DNA of 38,611 nt from Chromatium okenii (GTDB lineage Bacteria > Pseudomonadota > Gammaproteobacteria > Chromatiales > Chromatiaceae): assembly GCF_002958735.1 (NCBI RefSeq), contig NZ_PPGH01000027.1, forward strand, positions 1 through 38,611. Direction: 5' to 3'. The notes beneath the pieces were generated by a model that worked only from the letters and a program-made list of their open reading frames with translations, had not been told where the DNA came from and did no database searches. Below, piece by piece: positions 1 to 7,621 of the stretch (positions are counted from its first letter, which is position 1; each line of letters starts with the position of its first letter). The translations under genes and the position numbers were made by a program.

Positions 1-23
1 CCTGCATAACGCAGGAGTTTTTC
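1..23 (+). terminator. Small hairpin terminator at left edge
   Basis: The arms CCTGC and GCAGG enclose a 5-base loop, followed by AGTTTTT. This fits a weak intrinsic terminator for a gene lying to the left of the window. Confidence 0.45.
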
Positions 24-76
24 TTAACTGAATCGTGTATCTTTTATCACTTCCTTATAATTTGAGAACATGACCA

Positions 77-406
77 ATGTCAAACTTGGATGAACTGCTT
101 CAACAACAGGAAATCCTGCAACAGGAAATCGATGCTGCCCGCAAACTGGAAAAGCGCAGTAAGATCAAAGAGTTAAGAGCTTCACTAGAGAAATATGCAC
201 TTACCGCTGAAGATGTTTTCCCACAGTTGAAACCGAAAACACCGGTTAAACCACCTCTCCCACCTAAATATCGTGATCCTAATTCGGTCAAAACTTGGAG
301 TGGAGCCGGTCGTGCACCTTGGTGGATGAAAGGTCGCAACTATGATGATTTCCTGATTGCACCATCATCTGAATGTCAAAGTTCTGAGGATCATAACCAT
401 TCATGA
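77..406 (+). CDS. H-NS-like nucleoid-associated protein
   Basis: 109 aa. Residues 4-38 form a charged, heptad-rich coiled coil (LDELLQQQEILQQEIDAARK) typical of the oligomerisation part of short H-NS/Bv3F-type proteins. The C-terminal half carries KYRDP (64-68) and TWSGAGRAP (73-81), matching the H-NS DNA-binding core KYR(N/D)P...TWSGRGR. H-NS proteins bind AT-rich DNA in the nucleoid and silence transcription. Carried on a mobile element, they can hide the element or tune its copy number. One oddity is that the minor-groove loop reads AGR where QGR or RGR is usual. Only unit 1 has a full copy: unit 2 keeps the first 34 residues and unit 3 only a fragment. The ribosome binding site is weak (GAGAAC). 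Confidence 0.78.
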   Translation: MSNLDELLQQQEILQQEIDAARKLEKRSKIKELRASLEKYALTAEDVFPQLKPKTPVKPPLPPKYRDPNSVKTWSGAGRAPWWMKGRNYDDFLIAPSSECQSSEDHNHS

Positions 407-711
407 TGGAATGAACCCAACACCCAACACCTGCGCAGACAGACTTATGCTCTTCATGCGCAGTGCCCACTGTTGTAACCAAGATATTTCGTGCTGTCTG
501 CGATATCCGCTCTTAAATCGATTGTTGGTGTAACGACGAGGTCCCTTGCCAGTTAACACAGTCGATCGAAAAGCATGCACAGTATTTGACTACTTTCAAC
601 GCATACCGTACTATTGTACGGTACCTGAGGGTTGCGAGAAGCACGACACCGTCTCGTATATAACAAGCGCAGCTGACTGATATGTTGAACAAAGACACCG
701 AGGAACCATCT
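407..711. other. Gene-free stretch upstream of small HTH gene
   Basis: About 300 bases without a convincing gene. The only clear structure is the palindrome listed at 604-623. Short open frames on the minus strand here have no family features and no good ribosome binding site. Confidence 0.5.
604..623. promoter_or_regulatory. Perfect palindrome, candidate operator
   Basis: TACCGTAC, a 4-base spacer TATT, then GTACGGTA. It lies about 90 bases upstream of the small HTH gene at 712, which makes it a plausible binding site for that protein. The function is inferred from symmetry and position only. Confidence 0.45.
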
Positions 712-909
712 ATGATTGACCATCTGTATCGAGCAAAAGAAAAACAAATGGCTTACGTCCTACATTACGATTTTGGTTACACAAAGTCATCAATTGCCAC
801 CCTGATGAAAATCAGTCCACAACAGATGGGACTGTGGGTCAAGGAGGTTCGCTACGAAGTGCAAATCCATCAGCTTAATCAAGAACTAGACCGCATCAAA
901 CAGAATTGA
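712..909 (+). CDS. Small helix-turn-helix protein
   Basis: 65 aa from the ATG at 712. I chose this start over the ATG at 682 because GAGG sits about 8 bases before it. Residues 23-46 (YTKSSIATLMKISPQQMGLW) read as a helix-turn-helix: a helix with small residues, a turn, and a recognition helix ending in VKEV. The C-terminus (VQIHQLNQELDRIKQ) could be a short coiled coil for dimerisation. It resembles small plasmid or phage transcription regulators, but I do not recognise a named family. It is present only in unit 1, in the variable slot between H-NS and DUF927, just downstream of the 604-623 palindrome. Confidence 0.55.
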   Translation: MIDHLYRAKEKQMAYVLHYDFGYTKSSIATLMKISPQQMGLWVKEVRYEVQIHQLNQELDRIKQN

Positions 910-1002
910 TTTGTCTAGGTTATCAACCTCAAAAGGCTTTAGTTTACAGGGATATTGAGTCATATCTAGTCTAGGATAATCTGAACTGTTATCGGAGGAT
1001 TT

Positions 1003-1299
1003 ATGTCCAAAAAAGAATATGTAAACACCTATCTGGATGCAGCTGCAGCTACAATCAAATCGCCAAACGGTACTGCACGCCTGCTTGCAGGCTTTAGGAC
1101 TCTCAAAAGTGGGGCAGATGCAGGTGTTACCACTACTCAGATGCGCGCAATGTTTCCAGACCTTCGTAAATATTCAGATGTAAAAATTGAAGCATTCATC
1201 GAAGTTGCTTCAGATTTAGTTAAAGGTGCGACTATTGTCTCAAGCGCAATATTTGAGGAGTCTACCGGCAGGGTAGAAGACCAGTCAAATAGCACGTAA
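1003..1299 (+). CDS. Hypothetical 98-aa protein
   Basis: 98 aa, preceded by an excellent ribosome binding site (GGAGG, 6 bases before the ATG). The sequence is soluble and helix-rich with no signal peptide or membrane segment (LDAAAATIKSPNGTARLLAG, MFPDLRKYSDVKIEAFIEVA). I do not recognise the family. It is unique to unit 1, lies downstream of the small HTH gene in the same direction, and may be co-transcribed with it. It faces the DUF927 gene, with the hairpin at 1346-1371 between them. Confidence 0.6.
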   Translation: MSKKEYVNTYLDAAAATIKSPNGTARLLAGFRTLKSGADAGVTTTQMRAMFPDLRKYSDVKIEAFIEVASDLVKGATIVSSAIFEESTGRVEDQSNST

Positions 1300-1345
1300 A
1301 AGTAGGAGTGTTCTTACACCATCTATTCCATCGCGCCTAATAAGA

Positions 1346-1371
1346 CTTCGACCTCAGATTTGAGGTCGAAG
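1346..1371. terminator. Perfect hairpin between convergent genes
   Basis: The 11-base arms CTTCGACCTCA and TGAGGTCGAAG enclose the loop GATT. It sits between the convergent 98-aa gene and the DUF927 gene, so a bidirectional terminator is likely, although no long T-run follows on either strand. A degenerate relative lies at about 6796-6825. Confidence 0.45.
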
Positions 1372-1494
1372 ATTAATCCCCCACCACAACAAAAGAAAAG
1401 CCTTAGCAGTAATCTATATTCACGACCAATGATCCAACCCATGTTGCGCTCATCTTTAACAAGACAAATCCCCGTATAAATCATACTCTTAACA

Positions 1495-3387
1495 TCAACC
1501 CTTCCCTTGCCGCTGTTCCAATATCAACTGCCTTTCTTCCGCAGTAAGTACCAACTCAGGCTCCAATGTCTCTTCGGGATCATCAATGATGTCAGCAGTG
1601 ATTGTGTACAGCCTCACTGAAGCACTATTACCATTCTTACCCATTACTGAAGAGATGCGATGACTTCTTTTGAATTGATCAGAAGCACGCAGTAATACCT
1701 TTTTCTCACACAGTTGTTCACATACTTCATCCAAATCATTGCCCTTGAATATCTCTTCAAAGGTCTCGGGCTTCAAAAGATAAGTGTTGTATTCATTGCT
1801 ATGACGCTTTAATTGATAGTAACCCTTGCAATTTGATCTAGGTTTCGTATCTGTAGCCGCTTGATACAAATGTAAGTTATTGACAATCTCATCCTTGAGG
1901 ATCGCAACATAATCCCGCTTTTGCGCTTGTTGCTGAATTAACTTGTCATGATGTGCCTTCATACTGGCAAGCCAAATATCCCGCACATGGCACACTGAAG
2001 ACAACACCTGCGCTTGAGTCATGGGAAGGATATTGAATTGAACGGCTAACCGACCTGCTAAAGCAAACAAAGCGAAGTGGTGCATGACCCGAACTTCAGC
2101 CTGTGAAAGATCAGGAGGACACACCAATGAAAACATCTCCTCTTTTTCTTGATTGATGCGCTCACGCAAACTGTCATAGTCATTTGCCCAATTCAATAAT
2201 TGTTGCATGAAATCACGGGCAGCATGTCCATAATGATTACTGCAATGTCCCTTCAATTGTGTTGCCAGTCTTTCACCTTCAATATCATCCAAACCCGTGA
2301 AGATTTGACCATCAATGTGAATGTCAAGAAACCGAATCAAGCGACCTAATGTTGCCTCTTCTTTAGTCTTGGCAATCTTTTCAAGACCAGATTGTTCACC
2401 TGAACTTAACCCGGGAAATACCCAAGACTTTTGTTCTCGAAGTGCGCCAGTTGATTTGCCCCGTGCCTTATTGATACCTCCGCACAACGCATAAATAGCA
2501 TTGGGAAAATCCTTGTCATCACATTTATGGATTTCATCCAATAACCCAATTGAACCATTGTATAAAGCTGCCATGCCTTCTAAGCCAACTGGTGTGGCAT
2601 TCCACTGACTAATCAAAGACTTCTGAGATGAGTTTCTAGGATCAGAACCATTCCCAAACACGGATGCTGCCAACTGCAACAACAATGTTTTACCCCGTGA
2701 ACTTAATCCATAAAAGTGGGTGAAGATGGTTCCTAAATCAACAAAGGGAAACAATAATGATGAGAATGGAACAATCAATGCAAAAGCTGGGATTGGATAT
2801 TGAACCGCATGACTAGCAATATCATTCTTCCATACCGTATAACTGCCATTAACATCTAAAGGTAAATCATCAGCACGTTGGTCATAAACAACTAATTTCT
2901 TACCATCCTTATTATAAAGACCATCAGGCAATACAAAGCTATTAAATGCCTTTGAATAGCCCGTATAACTCACATAAGGAACAAAGTTGTCAGATTTAGT
3001 GAGCAAGATATACCGCTGTAACTTATGAATAACCTGTGAATCAGGTTCCATATAGAACCCTCTTTTCACCATTTCATTCACTCCATTGCCATTTCTGAGA
3101 CTTGAATTACTCAAATAAATAGCACAATCAACACCCATGTCATTCTTGAATTTAATCAACTTCCCAAAGTTATTTTGCTTCTCATCATGCACTGTTGCGA
3201 CCAATACAAATAACCCGACATGAGGTGTACCGCTAGTCAGGGTGGTCGAGTTGTCATAGGCACTAAGACTGTAACCAATAAGTGGAACATCCTTCTTCAC
3301 CTCTGCTTGCAGAGGAAACGTCCTAAAGGTTCGACTCTTCCACCGGAACGACATCTCATCAAAGTCTTGTTGAGTCAGGAATTTCAT
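1495..3387 (-). CDS. DUF927-type P-loop helicase/ATPase
   Basis: About 630 aa from the ATG at 3387 (a TTG lies directly before it); GAGGTGAG precedes the start. The second half shows a Walker A motif (GLSSRGKT, about residue 228) and a Walker B motif (IGLLDEIHK, about 281-289), followed by the sensor-like stretch LGRLIRFLDIHID. This arrangement is typical of DUF927 proteins, which accompany AEP primases in plasmids, phages and integrative elements and probably act as the replicative helicase. The primase gene lies upstream on the same strand, about 0.84 kb away. It is the only full copy in the window: units 2 and 3 retain just the first ten or so codons joined to the last twenty. Confidence 0.82.
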   Translation of the reverse strand: MKFLTQQDFDEMSFRWKSRTFRTFPLQAEVKKDVPLIGYSLSAYDNSTTLTSGTPHVGLFVLVATVHDEKQNNFGKLIKFKNDMGVDCAIYLSNSSLRNGNGVNEMVKRGFYMEPDSQVIHKLQRYILLTKSDNFVPYVSYTGYSKAFNSFVLPDGLYNKDGKKLVVYDQRADDLPLDVNGSYTVWKNDIASHAVQYPIPAFALIVPFSSLLFPFVDLGTIFTHFYGLSSRGKTLLLQLAASVFGNGSDPRNSSQKSLISQWNATPVGLEGMAALYNGSIGLLDEIHKCDDKDFPNAIYALCGGINKARGKSTGALREQKSWVFPGLSSGEQSGLEKIAKTKEEATLGRLIRFLDIHIDGQIFTGLDDIEGERLATQLKGHCSNHYGHAARDFMQQLLNWANDYDSLRERINQEKEEMFSLVCPPDLSQAEVRVMHHFALFALAGRLAVQFNILPMTQAQVLSSVCHVRDIWLASMKAHHDKLIQQQAQKRDYVAILKDEIVNNLHLYQAATDTKPRSNCKGYYQLKRHSNEYNTYLLKPETFEEIFKGNDLDEVCEQLCEKKVLLRASDQFKRSHRISSVMGKNGNSASVRLYTITADIIDDPEETLEPELVLTAEERQLILEQRQGKG

Positions 3388-4227
3388 CAATGCTCACCTC
3401 AAAAAAGGAACGGCTACAACAGCTACAACGGTAACAGATTCATTAACCCTTGAAAAGACAGGACAAACTGCCCAAAAGTTGTAGCTGTCTTGTAGCTGTT
3501 GTCACTGGATCAACTGTAACCCATTCATTAAGTCACTCTCGCAATACCAACCAAACCCGAGACAATCAAAAGTTATTAGCCCTTGAATAACCGATGCGAT
3601 TAAATAATCACAAACCAGAAACTAATGACCCAATAAAATAACTGATGATGCTGTAATAGAAAACCCACCCTCAACAATTCATTCTGAACTTATTCAAATA
3701 ACCTGAAAGCCCTATTGAAACCAACAATCAGGAATAAAATAATCAGAAGACAAATCAACCGTTTAATCCAAAACAAGCCGTTTAACCAACCTCAGACTCT
3801 CCCACTGGAACGAAACAAAATCTCATCGAAATTCAAATGCTCACCTCAAAACAGAACCAGTTGTCAGCCCTTGAACTTGAAACAATCAAAACCCAAACCT
3901 AACGATAACGTAAAGTTCAGATTAAGAATTCAGTCAACATCAACCCTGAAACCCACTCACAGCCGCAACACAACAAGAAACACCAGCCAAACCAACCAAC
4001 CCAACCAGCTAGTCAAAATGCCATTGAGACCATTCAGAACCACCCTTAAAGGCTCTTCCAACCCTAAGCAATGCGATGACACTGGAAAAACCAACCCAAA
4101 CCGTTCAGACTCACCCAAGCAATCAGACTCAACCACCAATCCACCCGAAGCTCCACTCAACACAGGAACAACCGATGTCCGATCCATGCGTCCCTGAACA
4201 CAGTCATTATCAAGGGGGATAACTCCC
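3388..4227. other. A/C-rich gene-free region, candidate origin or leader
   Basis: About 840 bases between the primase and DUF927 genes, with extreme strand skew: the plus strand is rich in A and C and poor in G, most strongly at 3890-4020. Open frames on both strands here are low-complexity, lack ribosome binding sites and are broken by indels in the other units, so I do not call them genes. A degenerate copy of the DUF927 5' end lies at about 3797-3860, matching the start-codon region including GCTCACCTCAAAA. CCCTTGAA recurs near 3447, 3579 and 3867. The region is conserved in all three units. Confidence 0.6.
3413..3501. repeat. GCTACAAC iteron-like inverted repeats
   Basis: GCTACAAC occurs at 3413-3420 and 3422-3429 and, inverted, at 3478-3485, with a 7/8 match at 3489-3496. 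The left segment ACAGCTACAAC (3419-3429) can pair with GTTGTAGCTGT (3478-3488) or largely with the next copy (3490-3501), giving two competing stems. The block is kept at 18146-18233 and 35020-35107. It lies just upstream of DUF927 and downstream of the primase, so a primase/helicase loading site or regulatory leader is plausible. This role is inference. Confidence 0.6.
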
Positions 4228-5646
4228 CTAGGCGACCCTGTGGGGACGGGAATTAAAGAGGGGGCTTTCTACAATCCGCGTCCACAGGACAACACAACGG
4301 GTGGAAACCCCCAATGCAGTTGCAATAGCTTGAAAGGTCATCCCATCGGCTCGCATCTGCCGAGCTTGTTCCCGCTTCTCTCGATTACTCTCTCGCACAC
4401 CATCTTTGGTGTAATGATCCTGATAACGACCTTCCTTCATCCGGTCACGTGGTGGACGTGCTTTGTCCCGCTCCTTTCTACGCTGTGCCCGCAAATCCTC
4501 CGGGATGATTGCCCGCAGCTCTGACTGCAACTCAGCAGGGATGATCTCTTGTATCCATTCAAAGAGAGTTGAACGCCGGAAGCGATAACGTGGATCAACT
4601 TCAATACCATTGAATATGATCTTTTCACCACGCATTGATGCTTCAGCGCGTTCAATTATTGGAAGCATCTTGCTTGGAACATTTTCATTCAGTAGTCCCG
4701 GTGTATAGCGTCGTGCAATTTTAAGCATTTCACTTTTGACACGAGCTGCTGGCACAAACCACGATAATGAAAGCAAGGTTAAGAATAGCCAGATGTCCCG
4801 ACGACCTTCTGGAATACCACCACTGGGTAAATAATAATCCCCAATCTTCATTAAATCTTGGTGTACCAAAGACCACCACTGATAGATGCTGCCGTACTTT
4901 TTACGTCCGTTGGGTTTTGCACTGAAACTGTGCACTTGTGCTGACCTTGGTTTTTGGGAAGGCACCCATTCTGGTCGTTTTCCCAATACAGCATCAGACA
5001 ATTGATGCAGTGTCCAACGTTTCCCGGTCAGTTTTTTCCCAGTGACTTGAACTCCGTTTTTGCTGTTGATCGTTCCGCACAGCCGCAATACCCGAGTGCA
5101 ATCCTTGACAACCGGATCAGCTCCAACCGGCAAGAGTGCTTCAACCAATTTGTTCTGCACCATTTGCCAGACAGGCAGAGCTTTGGCTGGTACTGGTTTG
5201 ATCAACCAATACAGGTGCATTCCTCGCCCGCTGTAGATCACAAAGGAAGGTTCAGGCAGCTCCATTTCAGCAAGCCGCTGTAATGGTTTGTCAATATCGA
5301 CATTGCCATCAATATCGACATAACAGGCTCGCAACGATTTCAACTGGTTGGTTACACGCCAGCGATAGAACTCATTGACAGTGAGATAACGATCTTGTTG
5401 ACCTTGTTGGTCGGCGAGAAACTCCGGTAGGTTCGGTGAGTCAGAACGAAGTGTTTTCCAACCACCACTCGGCTTGTGCTGTTCCCAGAACACGGTGACA
5501 CCATACGCACGGGGCGGGTGCAGCAAATCGAAGTGCTCTTGTGCGGTGAGCAGCTGTGCCGGGAACGACTCTTCCTGCGCTTCAGAAACGCATTCAGTGT
5601 TGAGGAAGTCGTTGGTTTTCAGTGTGTTTGTTATGCCAAGTGCCAT
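4228..5646 (-). CDS. AEP-superfamily primase with C-terminal HTH
   Basis: 472 aa, with a good ribosome binding site (AAGGAAG) before the ATG at 5646. AEP primase hallmarks appear in order: the metal-binding pair in YVDIDG (D111, D113), the SGRGMHLYW motif (139-147) supplying the catalytic histidine H144, and the third acidic residue in KDCTRVLRL (D182), followed by CGTINSKNG. This is the pattern of RepB'/plasmid-type archaeo-eukaryotic-like primases, which lay down primers for plasmid or phage replication. The C-terminal 100 residues are very basic, and residues 427-457 form a helix-turn-helix (MTFQAIATALGVSTRCVVLW) that could recognise a priming site. The downstream partner is the DUF927 helicase. 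The copies in units 2 and 3 are frameshifted. Confidence 0.82.
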   Translation of the reverse strand: MALGITNTLKTNDFLNTECVSEAQEESFPAQLLTAQEHFDLLHPPRAYGVTVFWEQHKPSGGWKTLRSDSPNLPEFLADQQGQQDRYLTVNEFYRWRVTNQLKSLRACYVDIDGNVDIDKPLQRLAEMELPEPSFVIYSGRGMHLYWLIKPVPAKALPVWQMVQNKLVEALLPVGADPVVKDCTRVLRLCGTINSKNGVQVTGKKLTGKRWTLHQLSDAVLGKRPEWVPSQKPRSAQVHSFSAKPNGRKKYGSIYQWWSLVHQDLMKIGDYYLPSGGIPEGRRDIWLFLTLLSLSWFVPAARVKSEMLKIARRYTPGLLNENVPSKMLPIIERAEASMRGEKIIFNGIEVDPRYRFRRSTLFEWIQEIIPAELQSELRAIIPEDLRAQRRKERDKARPPRDRMKEGRYQDHYTKDGVRESNREKREQARQMRADGMTFQAIATALGVSTRCVVLWTRIVESPLFNSRPHRVA

Positions 5647-5836
5647 GTGGGCTTCCTTGACGCAATCAACTGAGGCTCTTGTTACTTGGTGCAGTTCGTG
5701 TAAACTTGAGCCTTGGTTAACGCCGTTTTTCTGTGTGTTTGTGCTTTTACAGTGTCAGTGCGGCGTTGATTGCGTACAGTGAAGGCAAAACCAAAAACTT
5801 GTTCAGGGTCAGTTGGTTTAGCCGAAAATGATTGTT
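5647..5836. promoter_or_regulatory. Primase upstream region with nested inverted repeats
   Basis: Intergenic DNA upstream of the minus-strand primase. AGGCTC and GAGCCT form one inverted pair (near 5673 and 5707). A second stem, TTAACGCCG with CGGCGTTGA, lies around 5717-5770. The flanking blocks GTGTAAACTTGAGCC and GCGTACAGTGAAGGC are conserved in units 2 and 3, where the inner stem has a different sequence but is still an inverted repeat. It probably holds the primase promoter and an operator, but I cannot assign -35/-10 boxes with confidence. Confidence 0.45.
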
Positions 5837-5871
5837 AAAAAGCCGATTCTATTGTTGAATCGGCTTTTTTT
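5837..5871. terminator. Bidirectional intrinsic terminator
   Basis: The arms AAAGCCGATTC and GAATCGGCTTT enclose a 7-base loop, with A- and T-runs on either side, so it can work in both directions. It separates the primase promoter region from the cargo slot. Equivalents lie at 20588-20619 and 37458-37488. Confidence 0.8.
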
Positions 5872-5904
5872 CGTGTGTAACTACTATTGAATAGCATTAT
5901 ACTA

Positions 5905-6252
5905 TTACTTTAATAAGATAATTTTTGTGAATGCAACCATTTTATCACTACCTTGACATGATTCTTCCAATCCAACACTCTGCCCATCAACACACATCTC
6001 TACTGATCCAATAGTTACTCTCACTTTTCTACCTTTGAATTTAGACATGTCACTTTCGTCAAATTTCTCACATAAAGGCGCAGCACACAAGGCATTATGT
6101 TCTCTACCCTTGGCATCCACAATCGTTAATCCACAACGATCTCCGCATATGTATTCCGATATGACGCCTTCAATAACTTGATCTTTTGCATTAGCTGCGG
6201 TGAAAAATAACACGCTCAAAAAAGCCAACAGTACATAAAGGGTCTTTTTCAT
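5905..6252 (-). CDS. Small exported Cys-containing protein
   Basis: 115 aa from the ATG at 6252. It begins MKKTLYVLLAFLSVLFFTAA followed by NAKDQ, a clear Sec signal peptide with an AxA-type cleavage site, so the mature protein is periplasmic. The mature part has about 90 residues with six cysteines (YICGDRCG, ALCAAPLCEKF, EMCVDG, EESC), likely disulfide-bonded. A longer open frame begins at 6309, but that would bury the signal peptide. I do not recognise the family. The gene is cargo of unit 1 only, 38 bases downstream of another exported protein gene in the same direction. Confidence 0.65.
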   Translation of the reverse strand: MKKTLYVLLAFLSVLFFTAANAKDQVIEGVISEYICGDRCGLTIVDAKGREHNALCAAPLCEKFDESDMSKFKGRKVRVTIGSVEMCVDGQSVGLEESCQGSDKMVAFTKIILLK

Positions 6253-6290
6253 AATTCTATTCTCAGACGCTGTGCAATCAGCAAGATTAC

Positions 6291-6779
6291 TTAAACCGAT
6301 ATGTTGCAACTAAAATTCTTCCCATAAACAGGAATAACTTTTGCTGCATTACTCTTCGGGAACTTTATCGACTTTCCACCGAACTTAACGATAGCATTTC
6401 CCTTGCGCAGATTTTCCAGCAGTGATAGGAAGTTGTTTTCTCCAACACGACTATCAGCACTAAATGGTCCATCGTAAGAAACACCATTTACATCAATAGT
6501 AAAGTTCTGAATATCGTTGTCGTTGCTCAATTGAATGAGAGAAACACTCGATTGAGAGTCTGCGCTTCCGTCCTCCGTGGGGCATCCGATGTAAAGGCGA
6601 AAACCATCTTGGTCAATAAAATATTCTAGGTTTCCCTGCCCGAAGCCTTCCGTCCATCGACCTTGAGCTGCCAACACATTGGCACAAGCAGTAACAATAA
6701 TAAAGCTAATGAATATGTTTTTGATTGTTGAGGAACCGATAGAATCTTCAATTTTTTCAAATACACCTTGTTTTTTCAT
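6291..6779 (-). CDS. Hypothetical exported protein
   Basis: 162 aa. Residues 19-38 (IKNIFISFIIVTACANVLAA) form a hydrophobic segment ending in an AxA-type site, consistent with a signal peptide after an extended, charged N-terminus, or with a single membrane anchor. The rest looks beta-rich with two cysteines (IGCPTEDG, NFSCNISV). The family is not recognised. It lies upstream of the small Cys-containing exported gene, probably in one transcript, and occurs only in unit 1. Confidence 0.55.
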   Translation of the reverse strand: MKKQGVFEKIEDSIGSSTIKNIFISFIIVTACANVLAAQGRWTEGFGQGNLEYFIDQDGFRLYIGCPTEDGSADSQSSVSLIQLSNDNDIQNFTIDVNGVSYDGPFSADSRVGENNFLSLLENLRKGNAIVKFGGKSIKFPKSNAAKVIPVYGKNFSCNISV

Positions 6780-6972
6780 TATTTTCTCTTTATTTAATAA
6801 GACTTAGACTTCAAATTTGGAGCTAAAGCCAACCTTAAAACTAAGGTTAGCTTATAGTCGCTTCATGAGAATCATGTCAAGTGCTTTTTACTTGCCTTAT
6901 GGACTTTAACTTTTTTCTTCTTGCGCTCAATTTACCACATGTTTCCAACAAGGTATATGATGGTCGCCCCTC
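6780..6972. other. Gene-free stretch with inverted repeat
   Basis: AACCTTA-AAAC-TAAGGTT (about 6832-6849) is a short hairpin. At 6796-6825 there is a degenerate version of the 1340-1371 hairpin segment (both begin AATAAGACTT). No gene is supported here. Confidence 0.4.
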
Positions 6973-7080
6973 GCCGAACAACACCGTATCGTTGCCAAAG
7001 TAGACCAATTGATGACCTTGGTGGATCAATTAGAAACCCAGCTCACTTCATCCCGAACCACTGCCAACCAACTATTGTAA
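6973..7080 (+). pseudogene. Remnant of type I restriction specificity subunit, C-terminal end
   Basis: Read from 6973, this gives AEQHRIVAKVDQLMTLVDQL followed by ETQLTSSRTTANQLL and a stop. This is the conserved C-terminal coiled-coil signature of HsdS subunits (PLAEQHRIVAKVDQLM...). A shifted frame continues TIFAELITKSA. The rest of the gene is missing. With the hsdR and hsdM scraps in unit 2, it indicates that a type I restriction-modification system once sat in this cargo slot. Confidence 0.6.
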
Positions 7081-7115
7081 ACAATCTTTGCCGAACTGAT
7101 TACAAAAAGCGCATT

Positions 7116-7427
7116 ATGCACACGTTAAATGACTGCTTCGGTAATTGTGTACGACTCACTGATGAGCGACTGCTACACATCCGCGAACATCCTGAAATGG
7201 ATGACATGAACACCGAGATTGAAAGTGTATTGCAGAATCCTCAATTAGTGCGACTCTCACGCTCTGATAAATCAGTACGATTATTTTATAGGTTTTATGC
7301 ACAAACAATTGTGGGAAGTAAATGGTTGTGTGTTGTAGTTAAATACACAGACATTGATGCGTTTATTATTACCGCTTATTTAACCGACAAGCCCAAAGCG
7401 GGAGAGGAGTTATGGCTAATAAAATAA
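7116..7427 (+). CDS. PBECR-like nuclease/toxin candidate
   Basis: 103 aa from the ATG at 7116. The motifs are FGNCVRLTDERLLHIREHPE (8-27), VRLFYRFY and LCVVVKYTD...FIITAYLTD. They match a widespread family of small proteins related to phage BECR-fold (RelE/colicin-like) nucleases that is usually encoded just before a DUF2283 protein. The open frame extends upstream, but that part overlaps an hsdS remnant, so I use 7116. Its 3' end overlaps the DUF2283 gene by 16 bases, indicating translational coupling. A toxin-antitoxin role is an inference from family and context. Confidence 0.6.
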   Translation: MHTLNDCFGNCVRLTDERLLHIREHPEMDDMNTEIESVLQNPQLVRLSRSDKSVRLFYRFYAQTIVGSKWLCVVVKYTDIDAFIITAYLTDKPKAGEELWLIK

Positions 7428-7621
7428 AGGTCTGGTTTGATGCAGAAGCTGATTTCCTTGAAGTCCGCTTTTCAGATGCGGCTGGCTATGAAAAAGAAAC
7501 TAACCATGATGCTGTCATGGAACGTGTAGATGAAACCGGCAATGTCATTGGTTTCAGTATTATGGGTGTCAGCCGCTTTAGAGAAAACAACCCATTAGTC
7601 GCTGAGTTAGTCACCGCATAG
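7412..7621 (+). CDS. DUF2283 family protein
   Basis: 69 aa, with GGAG before the ATG. WFDAEADFLEVRF near the N-terminus, followed by DETGNVIGFSIMGVSR, is the DUF2283 signature (D.e.d.LyI.f...d..G.ivGiei). These small proteins lie next to BrnT-, RelE- or PBECR-like genes and probably act as the antitoxin or partner. It overlaps the upstream gene and ends just before the convergent recombinase-partner gene. Confidence 0.72.
   Translation: MANKIKVWFDAEADFLEVRFSDAAGYEKETNHDAVMERVDETGNVIGFSIMGVSRFRENNPLVAELVTA

Noticed and set aside
3715..4197. Plus-strand open frame of 160 aa and an overlapping minus-strand frame (3957-4187) with a hydrophobic C-terminus
   Set aside because: Both are by-products of the A/C-rich composition. 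They have low-complexity sequence and no ribosome binding site, and indels that ignore the reading frame in units 2 and 3 break them.
6921..7115. N-terminal extension of the PBECR-like protein to an upstream ATG
   Set aside because: The upstream stretch in another frame is a clear HsdS C-terminal remnant, and family members start at the position of the ATG at 7116.
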